Assembly (NCBI GenBank): GCA_012861695.1
Contig: JAAOOA010000033.1
Location: forward strand, 20,682,934 to 20,746,933
DNA length: 64,000 nucleotides
Reading direction: 5' to 3'
Source of the DNA: Trematomus loennbergii
Taxonomy: Eukaryota; Chordata; Actinopteri; Perciformes; Nototheniidae
The notes beneath the pieces are model-generated. The model made no database searches. It saw only the letters and a program-made list of their open reading frames with translations, and had not been told where the DNA came from. Of the stretch, positions 1-11,700 are shown in pieces. The translations under genes were made by a program, and so were the position numbers. Position 1 is the first letter of the stretch. Each line of letters begins with the position of its first letter.

Positions 1-639
1 CTCAAGCCGCCGTGTCCTATCTAGTTAGGTGCGCGTTCACATGAAAGGGGTGGTATTTGGAGCATTCGACCAATCTCAAACACGGAGAAGCGTACTGACA
101 GCGCAGCGTCATACTTCCTGAATGAAAAGTGAACTTTAATATTAGTCAAATATGAGGAAGTTAAACTTTAAACATCCATGACTTAAACACTTTACCCAGG
201 ATAAAAGCCACATAGCTGCACCTGCAAGGTGAATACAGCTGGTAAAAGAAAAAGTGTTTGAATGCGTACATTAACAGGTTTTGAAATCACTGCCCCGTCC
301 AAGACACGAGTGGATCTGACTTTAATTAGGAGAATTTGACTCGAGTGTTTCGTCAATTTAATGTGTTGCTTAAAATAATACTTCTGCATACAGTATGTGA
401 CACTATGAGTGTTGCACGGCCAGATACGGCTCAAGAAGCTGACTCAAATAAGGAAATGTATGATACATTATGATGTGATATGATATGAATGATAATGGGA
501 CACATCGACGTCTGCACTCACAGTGCCGCGGACTGTACTTAATGTTACTCTGATCCGGTTACTTATGTCGTGGCAGATATTTAAGTAAGCTTTCTTAACG
601 CTAATGTTATAATAGTCAGATTGCTCTGAAGATGGGAGG

Positions 640-985
640 GGATATTCTATTAATTTTCACGTTCACACAGTCAGTTGATTTTGGCCGGTCGTCTTTCCTG
701 CAACGGCAGTTTAAACTGTATTTCCTTTCTCCTCCTGTCATATGAATTGATCGCTTTAAACTCCGCACACGGAGCTCTGATTGGTCAGCAGGCAGTGCTG
801 ACCAATCAGTGTTGATCTCTTAGCCTGCCACCTAACCTGCTCCGGAGCAGGTTTGCCGCTCAGCATAAGTTACCATGGAAATCTAGCCTGCTAAAAAGAA
901 CCAGCGTCGTAGGACCGAAAGCCCGAGATTTCCCTGAATTTAGCCGGCTAAGCGAAAATCTAGCTTCGTAGTACAGGCCTCAGGA
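640..985. repeat. MITE-like palindromic sequence
   Basis: Holds a 13-bp stem with a 5-nt loop (778-808, arms TGATTGGTCAGCA and its complement, so each arm carries a CCAAT box) and a perfect 20-bp palindrome at 834-853 centred on TCCGGA. The right part ends with a CGTAGTACAGGCCT-like end. The left boundary is not clear and no target-site duplication was identified. Probably a decayed inverted-repeat element in an ophn1 intron. Confidence 0.4.
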
Positions 986-1207
986 GCGGATCATTAAAAC
1001 AGATGCCCTCCTCTCCAAAACAAATGAGTCCGCTGAGTAAAATCGGTTCAAACTGGTTATGAATCAGTTTCTCTGACACTATTAGGGGGACAAAGGATGT
1101 AAGTGTTGAAGCTAATCGCTAACTTTTACTCAGCTTTTTTATTTCTGACTTAAGATCCAGACTTTAGATGACTAAAATCAAGTGTAGGGACTAGGGAGTA
1201 ATGGTAT

Positions 1208-1210
1208 CAC

Positions 1211-1249
<39 letters not shown>

Positions 1250-1330
1250 TTTTATTTAGAGGCGCCTCTCAAATCACGCAAGTACACCTTACAATTCAGA
1301 AAATATTCTTTAAAATGCTACAAAAGGACA
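1208..1330. repeat. (AAT)n microsatellite and LINE 3'-tail-like fragment
   Basis: A run of ATA trinucleotides at about 1210-1247 is followed by TTTTATTTAGAGGCGCCTCT and a short diverged stretch. This is the arrangement expected at the 3' end of a minus-strand LINE or SINE fragment with a microsatellite tail. No coding part is visible. Confidence 0.4.
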
Positions 1331-2560
1331 GTAACATGGAACATGAAGGGAAACAGTGAGTAGGTGAGTAATTGTATCTCTTCTCTGTCAGCTGTACTGT
1401 TCTGTAGGATAATATTTTAAGTGTGAATCTTTACACCTACTGCCTGAATCTGCGTTATGCTTTTCACTTTCTTTGGGTAATTTGTTCTGTTTTTAATTCA
1501 GCAGGTGAACCTATATGTTCATAAGATAGTGTGTGTGAGCTTAACTGTGTGTGTTAAACTAAAACGGAGCATTTTCTGTCAGCTCAGACTTTATTTCTGC
1601 TTTTTTAAACTGTAGTATGTGCTCATGTGTTTCAGTGTTAGTGTAGAGGCTACTGCCTGAATATGCTGAATGAAAGGCAGGTTTTCCTATGAGATCTCTG
1701 ACAGAGGACACATTTTGATCCTAAATATTTTGATATTGATGTAATCCAAAAGTAACAGATATGGGAGAAAAATATAGCTTAAAGCTGGATAAAAAAGTAA
1801 AAAAAACATATAGTTACTTTAATTAAATAAATAAAATACTAATTCTAAGTTTCAGAGTTTTTTGAAACATTTAGGATAATGTAACCACACAACTCAACTA
1901 CACAGTTCTATTCCTTTTTAGACATTTTAATGCAGACATATTAGTATACCACTTTTAAGAATGATGCGTTTCATTTTGGGCGTCAGTTCAAAGTGAGATT
2001 TAAAGAAGTGTTTGATATAGATATACGTCTTAATCCAAATCATTTTGTTCTCTGATTAAACATATTTTCTGTATGCAAACCATAGACTATGCAAACACAG
2101 GCTCATTCTTGGAATTGCTTTGTAAGCTGCACGGCTCAAATATTGTAGAAATGGTTGGATGAAGATCCGCCTGATATCTTATTATGGTTTGAAAATGCTG
2201 TCCATTTTGCCATTAGAGAGATTATCACATCTGTTAAGAGGAATTCTTGATCGAGTGTTATAACTATAGGCTTAAATATAACAGAATAAGTATTTACACT
2301 TGGTTTCCGCACCACAGTAGATTGTTACTGCTGCTGCTTTTCTTCATGTTTTGCTTTGTTGTCTGTTTTTGTTTGTAGTTTTGAATATTTCTTTAAAAAA
2401 ACAATAGAATGCTGATAAAGCAGTACCACCAAAATAAAGGCGGATGACCGCTGGGATTTTTTCTGTCATCATCTATCATCAAGTTCTCCTTTTTAAGTGT
2501 GTGGTCTGTGTCCTCCACCTCTGTACCATGTGTGCAGCAGAGTGGAAGCGTGCCACTCAC

Positions 2561-2672
2561 CGGCTCCACCACATCAAACTTCTTCCTGTCCTGCACCTGA
2601 TGGATCTGGTACACATAATCCACCGAAGACTCGCAGAAGTTCACTCGCTCTTTGTCAAGGAGATCGTCAGCC
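2561..2672 (-). CDS. ophn1: ophn1 coding exon 6
   Basis: 112 nt between CTACAG and GTGAGT. It encodes [20 protein letters not shown] and ends [10 protein letters not shown] plus one base. The phase-1 exit requires another exon to the left, probably outside the window. Confidence 0.92.
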
Positions 2673-5600
2673 TGTAGTTTAAAAGGAAAATAAATGCAAA
2701 TATATTGATCACTTTCTTTCTACAGTTTGCTACCCAACTGATGAAATGTGTTGTACTGCACCTCTTGGAGTTGACTCTCTTTCTTCTTGGCAGACATATT
2801 CAGGTGTTTGTCTATCTGAGAGAGATATTTCTCACTGTCCTTCTCAAACCTCTTTTTCTTTTCCTGCAGGAAAAATAGAAATGAGCAAATACAAGTTTTA
2901 GTCAGGTTTTTTTTTTATCTGGCAAATAGACTGAAAGACAAATACTATTAAGGTTCACCTCATATTCAAAGAATGAGCTGAAGCTAATACTAGCAAGATT
3001 ATTTTGTGTGTATTTCTTTTTACCAAAAGTGACATTTTCAGGCTGATTACCAATATTTGAGCGCTTTAAAGAGGACATATTCTGCTCATGTTCAGGTTCA
3101 TATTTGTATTTGGTGCCTCTGTTGTGACATGTCTCTATGATTTAATGTTCAAAAAGCTCTTTATTTTCAGTTTGGGATTCAGTTTTGGGATTTTAGCCTT
3201 TACAGACCATTTACATGCACACAAACCTATATAACACACTACAGGAAAGGGAAAACCCCAAAATGCATAATAGGGCCTCTTTAAACTTTTTAGATTGTCA
3301 GCCAATACCATTTTTCTTTACATTAACAACCCATGTAAAATTAAATTGTAAATGAAAAATGAGAATATGCTATAGATATATTGCTTTGGAGAATATGTTT
3401 ACACGTGAGTAGAGGAGTCCAAACTGTTAGCCAAGAAAAGACTGCTGTTGAAATAACAACCTGAAATACCTTGATATCCTTTTTATCCGATTGCTTTTCG
3501 AACAAAATACATATAGGCGTGTATAATCTGCAGTGTTTTGTAACAGGTAGTTATTGGAACATTCACACGCATTGTAAGATGTTTCATGATCGTACATTTA
3601 ACATTGTTTTTAACCCTCCTATTGTCTTAGTTTCCCCCCCCTTACTTTGGTGTTCGTGGTCAAATTTGACCGGTCCTGTTTTAACTGCTATTACATTAAC
3701 ACAAAAACCATTAATCACCAAATTTCATTTAACACCCTTTCAAACTGTAAATATTGTATCAGACTACTGGTATACATGAACAACTGCAGTAAATATACAA
3801 AGAATAGACACTGAACATGTATTGTGTGTGCCAGGTGTGATCCATGTAGGGGGATGGGCACATAAGAGCGGGACATGTGTCAAATTGTTCTGTGTGTGTG
3901 TGTGTGTGTGTTTGTGAGTGCCAGGTGTGATTCACATGGGGGATTGGGCACATAAGGGAGGGGACACATCTAGAGTATGTGTGTGTGTGTGTTTCTGTGT
4001 GTGGGTGTGTGTGTGTGTGGGTGTTTGTGTTTTATCTGATCCGGATGGTTACTAATTCCTTTTCTTTATGGCGGTCATTTTTGACCGGAACACCATGGGT
4101 GTTACAAAGTTGACTAAATCATCCAAAATTCAATGAAAGTGGTGATCAGCAATTGTATATGTTCAAATGTGAAGGATATCATAAAGCCTTAATGCAATCG
4201 AATCTAAAACAAAAAAGTTATGATTGATGAAAGTAGTAAATCGGTCAGATTTGACCCGAAGACAACAGGAGGGTTAAAACAATGCATGTATTTTTCCTGT
4301 ACAGTATATTTCCGTTTCACATGCTGATTAAGCAAACATCAACTCAGCAGCCAGAGGAAAAGAAAGCAGCTGGTTAATAAATACTGAGGGGGAAAAACAG
4401 TTTTAACCACTGGAGCACAACCAGAAAGAGACTGAAATGTCATGCTGAATAATCAAAGTGATATCCCACAGAGTCTCCTGGGGAGCAGAATAAAACGCTG
4501 GTGAAGCACACAGGGGGTCAGGTTAGAAAACCACCAGCGGTTCTCAACTACAAACTGCTTTCAGTCTTCACACATTAAAGACTTTCAAAGAGGAAGAAGC
4601 TCTTAAACGGGTACATGTTTCACACACACATTTGGGGAAGTGGCTCATAACAAGCTGTTTTTTTACATGGACGCACCTCAGAAATGTTTCATACATTGTA
4701 TGAGAAACAGTGTTTATATGACGAGTCATGAAGGGACCACTTTATGAGAAAATTGTTCAGTGAAGAAAACTCACTTTTGTAACTCCAATTTGCTCCTTTC
4801 TGAACTTCTCCAGCGGCTTGATGAGCAGATCGGAGGCGTTCTGAACCTGGACAGGCAAACATGGAGCAGATGTTACTGTGGTGCTACTCTACATACACAA
4901 AACACACTTACACATACAGTACTGCCATATGTAGGACACACCCTTTACTCTGTATGTCCTTAGATAAACTGCTATCTGTGGGGTTCATGTTGAATCAGCT
5001 TAAATATCTCAAGTGTGAGTGCAATAATGTATGTTTCGTTATAATGCCACTCTCCCATACCATCCCAGAAACAGCTCAAGAGATGACCTCAACTTTTTTA
5101 AATCACACCTGTAACCAGAAAACCCAGTCTAACAGGAAATGCTACTGCACAGACTTCATTGTGCGAGGTGAAAAAGAAAGGAGAATATTTATGTCTGAGG
5201 TTGGTGAGAAAGAAAAGAAAATGTCGGCATACAAATAATATAGATTATGATTATAAAGAAAAAAGGTTTATGACAGAGGGGATTACATTGTGTGTTTTTA
5301 CATGAAAGAAGTGTGTACACTAATAGCTTCAGAAGTAGTTCTGCAACCATTAGTCAGCGTGTTTATCCATTTAGTCTACCTACAGAAAAATTATTAACAA
5401 TCATTTTTACAATCAATTAGGCCTGGAGCTATCAATTGTTTTAGCAATTACGTTTTCTACCATTATTCCATTTATTAATAGAGTAATAAAAACATATTTT
5501 GCCTTTTAAACATGGGAAATAGTAAGAAATCAAAAGGGACCATCCCAAAATCAGTGTAAACTGTCATAAATTCTTAATGTATCATTTGACTTTGTTATTA

Positions 5601-7670
5601 TCATCTTTAGCAGTTATTTGTATGAAAACAAACAATACAATAAACGGGAAATAAATGTTGTATCACCATTTGAATACCATCTCAAATTTAAAATAATCTT
5701 GGCATTAGAAGTTTATAATAAGTATCGTATGCTGCTTAAAGCTTTTGTTAGGACTTAAACCTGATCTTAATTCCCTCTACCCTTTCTATTTTATATGAAT
5801 GTGATCACATAACTTGAGTATTTTGTGGAATGGTTTGAGCCCAAACCAATATTCGGTGTTCTGTTTCAGCCTCTCAAATACGTAGGTGTCCCGCTTTTCT
5901 CCGTTTTGTATCACATTATTATAAGTAGAAATGTATCACACTGGACTTGAGACAGTGTGTGAGTATGTGTGCACTGTCTCTGTCAGATTCATGGAAAATG
6001 AAAATGAGAGTTAGTGTCAGACCTAATGAGAAGTGATACAAACGTAACAACAGGCTTGCAATATGGAACCAATAACAAAAAGGGAACAAAGAAACAAAAA
6101 GGGAAAATTATAACAAACATAATTAACAGTATTGCCCTAAAAAAAGGCCACACATCATCCAAGTGTGTGGATGTGTCTGGTGGTAACGTGTTTCAATTAA
6201 CAGATACTACTTAACAAAAATTAGACTTGGTTATCTGCAACAGAATGTGCCAGGAGTTCATTTCTATTGAGCGTTTAAATAGGAAGCAGAGTCAGCGTGC
6301 AGGAAGTGGATAACCCACCAGCATCATCCTGTCGTGCTCCACTTCCTGCAGGAGGCCGGCAAACTCCTGGAAGGACTGAGCTGCGGATGAAAACAGAAAA
6401 ATGATGAGGGGAATACACACATTCTTATCTTAAGTGTCTGAAGCAGGAAACATACAGAAAGATTATTTTAAAAACATGTGGCTCAATTTGCATTAGAATA
6501 TACATGAGTAGACTTGACAATGATCATATTTCTGTGTTATGCACATTCTGTATTAAGCTTTGAGTTCTCCAAACCATGTTGTTTGCGGAGGTTATCTGTA
6601 TTTATCCATTGAGTGATAGTAATCAGAAAGAAACGTCATACATTGTTCTGAAAGTAGTGTAAAAGTGACTTCCCCATCTTGACTTTAAAGAGGAAATATG
6701 ATGCTCATTTTCAGGTTCATATTTGGTTCCTCTACTGTGACATGTTTACATGCACTAATGTCTGCTCCGATTGGTTTTCTGGCTGGCTCTTTTGTGATTG
6801 TCTACCGCTCAGAGATGTCCCGCCCCTTAGCCTATCACGTACAATGTGTTGGAGCGCCAACCCAATAGAAGTGCGAGTGTTACATAGTGATGTCATTACG
6901 TTATAGATGTAAACAAAGGAGTCCAATGGAGGCGTTTCAGGCGGGGATGCAGAACATTTACCTATAGAACACACTGCAGGAAAGGGAAACCCAAAAAGCA
7001 TATTAAGGCCTGTTTAAAAGTCAGTTAATATAATCCTGTGTGCATTATCCTACCAATGTTAATCTCATCATCTGTCAGGGATTCACCGATGACGTCGAAC
7101 TGGAACATGCTGAGAGTCTGAGAGAACTTCTGTATTGCCAAAGAATAGCCTGTAAGAAAAACAACATTTAGGCTTTAACAACATCTGAATGGAGTTCCAA
7201 ATGCTTCAGCTACAGTACACAAGTATGTATCCTTTACAACCTACTCTACTCTCATAAACAGTGAGAGCAGTCCAGGATTATTTTAATTTTTCTCTGTTAG
7301 GAAAGTTACCCTTGGCCGGTTGATCAGCACAACAGGAGCCAGTGTGCGGCTTGTGCAATGTATTATCCCTGCTTTGTCAAGGATTTATAATCAAAACAAA
7401 AATCAGCCAGATTAATACTGTAAGGTTTTTAGAATTAGGAATTTGGCAACCATACCCAGTATTATATTCAACATCTTTCTATTTTTTGTAATGGGACAGT
7501 TTACAACTTTCCATCATTCCACATTGGTTTTCCCATACAACATGTGTGTCTGTTAAATGTGTTTATTTTGGATTATTGTTCAAAGCAACTACAAATTGAA
7601 TGACTTTTAAAAGAACCTGATAAATTAATACACTTTGCAACTTTGGCAATTAGCACGTCTCTTTAAATGC

Positions 7671-7711
<41 letters not shown>

Positions 7712-8768
7712 TAAATTGCACGATTTCTGTGAAAATGCATGCGTTTTGGAAGTAGTGAGCATACCATTGGAAAAATTAGACAATTTGTGTGATATTTTGT
7801 AAATGTAGCTTTTTAAAATAGTTTCACTCTTTATACAAAGAGCCCTTTTACTTCCACTCATGAATACTTTTTTATTTTAGATGGTTTGCAGTTCACAAAA
7901 GGCGAGTAACTGATAAACATGTGATCCTATTCTGGGTGAAGTATTCCTTTAATAGAATAGTTTGACAAGGCTTTTATTGAAGACAAAGTGCACAACATAT
8001 CCAACAATCGCCCAGCTGAAGTGTTTTAAAGTGTGAAAGTTATTCAGTAATGGAGCAGTGAGGCCTGAGGAAGTGCTTTCTTGCAGTGTACACCAACAAT
8101 TGAAGAGCACTCGTGACCTCTGGCTATTCTCTGGACTGAATATACAGTGGACCCTCAGCACTGTGCAGCACTGCCACAGCACCTACAATGACACTTTCTG
8201 TTTCCGGGGTGGTGATTTAGATGGACAGAAGGCTATCTTGGGAATCAAAACAAACATTGTTATCTCATGGGTGACACACTGACCCAAATATACACATCTG
8301 CATCATGCTGTCACTGCTCTGTCTAGTCAACATCACACAGAGAAGAGAGGGGAGCAGCAGCAGCAGAAGAAGAGAACAGCTGACCCTGCACATCTGCACC
8401 AGATCCATAACCTTTCAGAGCAGGCTGGTTGGTCCTCTCCCAGGGTAGCACTAGCACCTCCCTGAATGTGCCCTCCCACTCACATTGATCCAGGAGGCCC
8501 TTAAAAAAGGCCCTAATGATGCTCTCGATCCTCATCATCACACCACAGTATCAACATGCAATTTTCAAAACAAGTGATTCCAAAACTATACAGGTCACAT
8601 TGAAGTATCCTTACCTCTGATTGCAGTGATCACACTGTTGCCATCTTTTATCAACTCTTTGAGGAATTTGCTGGTCCTCTCCAGCTCCACTTCATAACTC
8701 TTGAGAGTCTCTCTGAATTCCGGGCTGTCCAGATAGCAGTCACTGAACTCCAGAGGAGGATGCCCCAT
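2561..8768 (-). CDS. ophn1: oligophrenin-1 (Rho-GAP, BAR domain part), 5' coding exons 1-6
   Basis: Six exons on the minus strand: 8615-8768, 7054-7149, 6319-6380, 4775-4846, 2762-2863 and 2561-2672. All have AG/GT borders and matching phases (1,1,0,0,0,1), giving 199 codons. The start [20 protein letters not shown] is nearly identical to the oligophrenin-1 N-terminus. Later exons carry [40 protein letters not shown] and [10 protein letters not shown], all in the family order. In known proteins this part is the membrane-bending BAR domain, followed by PH and RhoGAP domains; those are beyond the left edge. The family acts in neurons on RhoA/Rac/Cdc42 signalling, dendritic spines and endocytosis. 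Introns carry MITEs. The exon sequences look undamaged, so I expect a functional gene. Confidence 0.95.
2762..2863 (-). CDS. ophn1: ophn1 coding exon 5
   Basis: 102 nt (34 codons) between a CTGCAG acceptor and a GTGCAG donor. It encodes [20 protein letters not shown] and ends KKKESQLQE, a charged helix of the BAR domain. Confidence 0.93.
3070..3280. mobile_element. TTAA-flanked MITE (Kolobok-type ends), copy in ophn1 intron
   Basis: The ends are AGAGGACATATTCTGC and the complement of AGAGGCCCTATTATGC. They are flanked by TTAA at 3066-3069 and 3281-3284. It is non-coding and about 210 bp. A second copy is at 6689-7013. TTAA duplications with AGRGG ends fit a Kolobok-like non-autonomous element; the superfamily is inferred from the ends only. 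Confidence 0.6.
3614..4273. mobile_element. TTAA-flanked element, CCCTCCTATTGTC ends (copy 1)
   Basis: Starts CCCTCCTATTGTC and ends GACAACAGGAGGG, with TTAA at 3610-3613 and 4274-4277. Inner motifs CAAATTTGACCGG and its inverted partner give a second inverted repeat. Interrupted GT tracts (3892-4030) fill the middle. It is 660 bp and non-coding. A clearly related copy at 32973-33722 has a much longer GT tract. The TSD and CCC start fit piggyBac-like MITEs. Confidence 0.7.
4775..4846 (-). CDS. ophn1: ophn1 coding exon 4
   Basis: 72 nt (24 codons, phase 0 at both ends) between CTGTCCAG and GTGAG. It encodes [20 protein letters not shown] and the next four residues. Confidence 0.93.
6319..6380 (-). 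CDS. ophn1: ophn1 coding exon 3
   Basis: 62 nt between CCGCAG and GTGGGT. The translation [20 protein letters not shown] aligns with the family segment ESFKEFAELLNEVENERMM. Confidence 0.92.
6689..7013. mobile_element. TTAA-flanked MITE, second copy in ophn1 intron
   Basis: Related to 3070-3280: both share ATTTTCAGGTTCATATTTG-like 5' sequence and CACACTGCAGGAAAGGGAAA-like 3' sequence. Flanked by TTAA (6685-6688, 7014-7017). Non-coding; the ends are more diverged than in the first copy. Confidence 0.55.
7054..7149 (-). CDS. ophn1: ophn1 coding exon 2
   Basis: 96 nt between a CTTACAG acceptor and a GTAGG donor, entering and leaving in phase 1. The translation contains [18 protein letters not shown] and SLTDDEINI, part of the BAR helices. 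Confidence 0.93.
7672..7708. repeat. (TG)n microsatellite
   Basis: A perfect TG dinucleotide run of about 37 bp in an ophn1 intron. Confidence 0.9.
8615..8768 (-). CDS. ophn1: ophn1 first coding exon
   Basis: ATG is the complement of 8766-8768. It encodes 51 residues plus one base, [10 protein letters not shown] to VITAIR, and ends at a GTAAGG donor (8614 downward). The start is chosen because it matches the conserved family N-terminus exactly. Any upstream 5' UTR border could not be fixed; an AAATTCAG acceptor-like site lies about 30 bases upstream. Confidence 0.95.
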
Positions 8769-11700
8769 CTTCAAGGGGAGTTTTTAGACAATAGAAACAC
8801 TGAATTTGTTGCAGGGAGCCACGCAGCCTACGCTCGTCTACAGCACTCTGGTCATTGTAGCTCAGTCGTAGCGACTTTCATCAGAGGAACCATGGTGTCC
8901 GTGAGAGCCTGCGGCGGCAGCTGTTCACCAATGAAGTGCACTAAACAGTGAAGACGCACCGTATTTATTTCACTTCCCTCTTCCCCTCGTCTGACGCAGT
9001 GTTGGGACTGTAATTTATTTGTATCCTGGTCCTCCTTACCACTTTTTCCATGTTGCGGTGTCGTGATTAAGAAGAGCGGCTAGAATCCATTTGGACGCGT
9101 CCCATTTCAAAATGTCAACACTTTCGGGCCACCTCCATGTGTCCTTTACTCTTGGTTGGAAATCATTCTTTTATTTTTCAAGTAAGCAGGATGCTATCAA
9201 ACCACTGAATACGTGTTATCGTGTATAAATGTTTTCAAACTGGGATAATATTCACATCCCGAAGTCCCACATTTTAACAAAGAGCCTAACACAAATCGGA
9301 ATGGGACGCGGACACTCCACAAACTTCCCTTTTCCACACCCAGGCAGGAGGTTCTTAAAGGGGCTGCTGCACAGTTGCTGTCATTGTGTTGACGATGCTG
9401 CTTTCAAGTGCTGTCGGACATATTGTAATAAAGGATTCTGAACTCATAAATTGGCACAATTAAATTGGTAAATACAACTAGGAAATGGGAGGAATATATA
9501 TGTATAACTACATAAAAAAATTAAAAATTAAATGTAAATAATATTGTTAATAAGAGTTGCAATAAATGTAGAACACAGATCCGTTTCTATACATTTCCTT
9601 AAATTGTGGGTGTCACCTTAAACAGAGTCCCCCATAAAGGGTTGCAACATTTAGTGGAAATAAGAAAATATTAAATAAAAAACATTCTTAATCTGTCACA
9701 TAAAATCATGTCGATTTTTTCCACCTTTCTAGGAATACTTTATTCTTTCTCCGGTACTTACTTGATCAATATAACCATATCAAGTTATTAAATATACCTT
9801 TTGGTTGTGTAACACACTTTGTTTGCGGGCATAGATAGTGAATGTGGACTTTGAAGTAATTCAATATGTAGCACGATGTAAGTTTGAGGAAAACAATTTA
9901 AACTGCAAAGAAGCTCATGACACAGACACACCTGCACAAATATTAATGTGAGAGGCTCTGAACATATCACAAGAAAGGTATTATTCCACTGTGAGTCAGG
10001 TCACACCTGCATGTGACTGGGTGTGTTCATAATGTAGCTGGCCTTTGTTGCACATTACAATCAGATGACTGAGAGGCATATTGTGTTGAGGTGTATCATT
10101 TAAGGAATGTGGTGTTGGTTCACTGAACATATTGCTGGAAGTGAACTGTCACTTCCTCCTACACTGATTTGACTGATGCTGAGTACGATCATAATTATTA
10201 AAATGTTGCAATGACTGTTTATGACCTGCAGATGTCATCATTCACACTGAACTGAAGCAGGGTGCAGCAGCACTGAAAATACACTAAATGTTGCTGATTC
10301 ATTTGAATCCACCGATTACATTGTAAGTAAAAAGCATTTTTTTCAGTTTGAATTGCATTTGTATTCTAGGTCATTGATATTTTAAAAAGGACCTGAGAAA
10401 TCTTCAGGCCTTAATTTACAAAAAAACAAACTCTGAGTGATAGAAATGTTCCAGAACAGGTTCTACTGTAATTATAAATCAGCTTGGCATCCCATCACAC
10501 AGTTCCTTTATTGAAGTAAAACAAGTATAAGAATCAAAGTTTACTTGAAGTACCAATAGCAAAAGTACTCATTATTCATCATTTATATAAATTATATTAC
10601 TGGATCATAATTATTGATGCATCAATGTTCCTTAACTTTAATGCAGCAGCTGTTAAATGTGGTGCTTATTTTAACACACTGCTTGGTAGCTTAATCTGTT
10701 ATAATGTATGATCATTTATTAGTTCATTTGTATGTTATTAAAATTATCAGTTATATGAAGTGGGGAAAAAAAGTTTCACAACATTTTTGGAACAAATATT
10801 GTGAAGTAGAAGTGTGAAGCATCAAGAAAGTACATGTACATCAAATTATACTATACTATAAGCACAGTACTTGAGTAAATGTGTTCTTACAATTCAGCAT
10901 TGCCCTTACCAGCATTTCCACTTACGCAATGTTTGCTGCTTTTTGTAAGTGCATGGACATTGCGCTGATTTGAAATGTGTCTTGCCTTTGATACCATTTC
11001 ATATAAAGAAATTGTGGTTTCCATTGATCTTCAGATGACATTTTCTGACTTTCTCGAAGGGTTTACACTGTTTTTGACAAAGCTTCCAATCAATTCCACT
11101 TGTTGATAACGGTGTTCCACAAGTATTAATATTGGGCTCCCTACTACTCAACAGTGTGGCTCACTTCCATGGGGGAACATGGATGCAAGTGCATTTGTTT
11201 TAAAGACAGCTTGCGTGAAAATGACAAATCAGTCTGAAACCAGCAATGACATATGCGGCGGGTGTAAGATATGGCCCTTAGGGTTTGGCTACATATCAGA
11301 AATGGAGTTAGTTTCCCTCCATGCTGCTGCAGATGCTGTTTGAGATAAACGGTAGATGTGATTATGTTCATGACCATAAGCAAACATGTGGTCGTTGCTG
11401 ACGCTTTGATTATGCCGTGTAATGACGCTGCTGGATCTGAACCCCTTTGATGTCTTGTATCGCCTGATAAAAGCAGCAAAGGTTCAAATCCCACACGCAG
11501 CATTAACCATTACATTCAGGTGGAGGTGGCTGAATGCTGTCAGAGATTTCTTAAAGGAAGAAACACAACTGAATGCATAAATAAAATGTTAAATCATGTC
11601 TCCTTTCTTTAGTATCTACAAAGCATTCTAGTGTATTAAACTGAACAATCACACTAACAAAAAAGAGAAGGGCATTCAAAACCTAATGCGAGGTAACCAT

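Larger units (their letters stand above)
1..2560. other. ophn1 intron / left flank, no exon recognised
   Basis: Within the ophn1 transcription unit on the minus strand, because the exon ending at 2561 has an open phase-1 donor and needs a further exon to the left. I looked for the next exon, which in the family begins with a LAFLHSLF-like stretch, and did not find it here. Only repeat fragments and AT-rich intron-like sequence are visible. Short ORFs on either strand look random. Confidence 0.55.

Noticed and set aside
11144..11503. 119-codon minus-strand frame
   Set aside because: No recognisable domain. The composition is unlike the known exons here.
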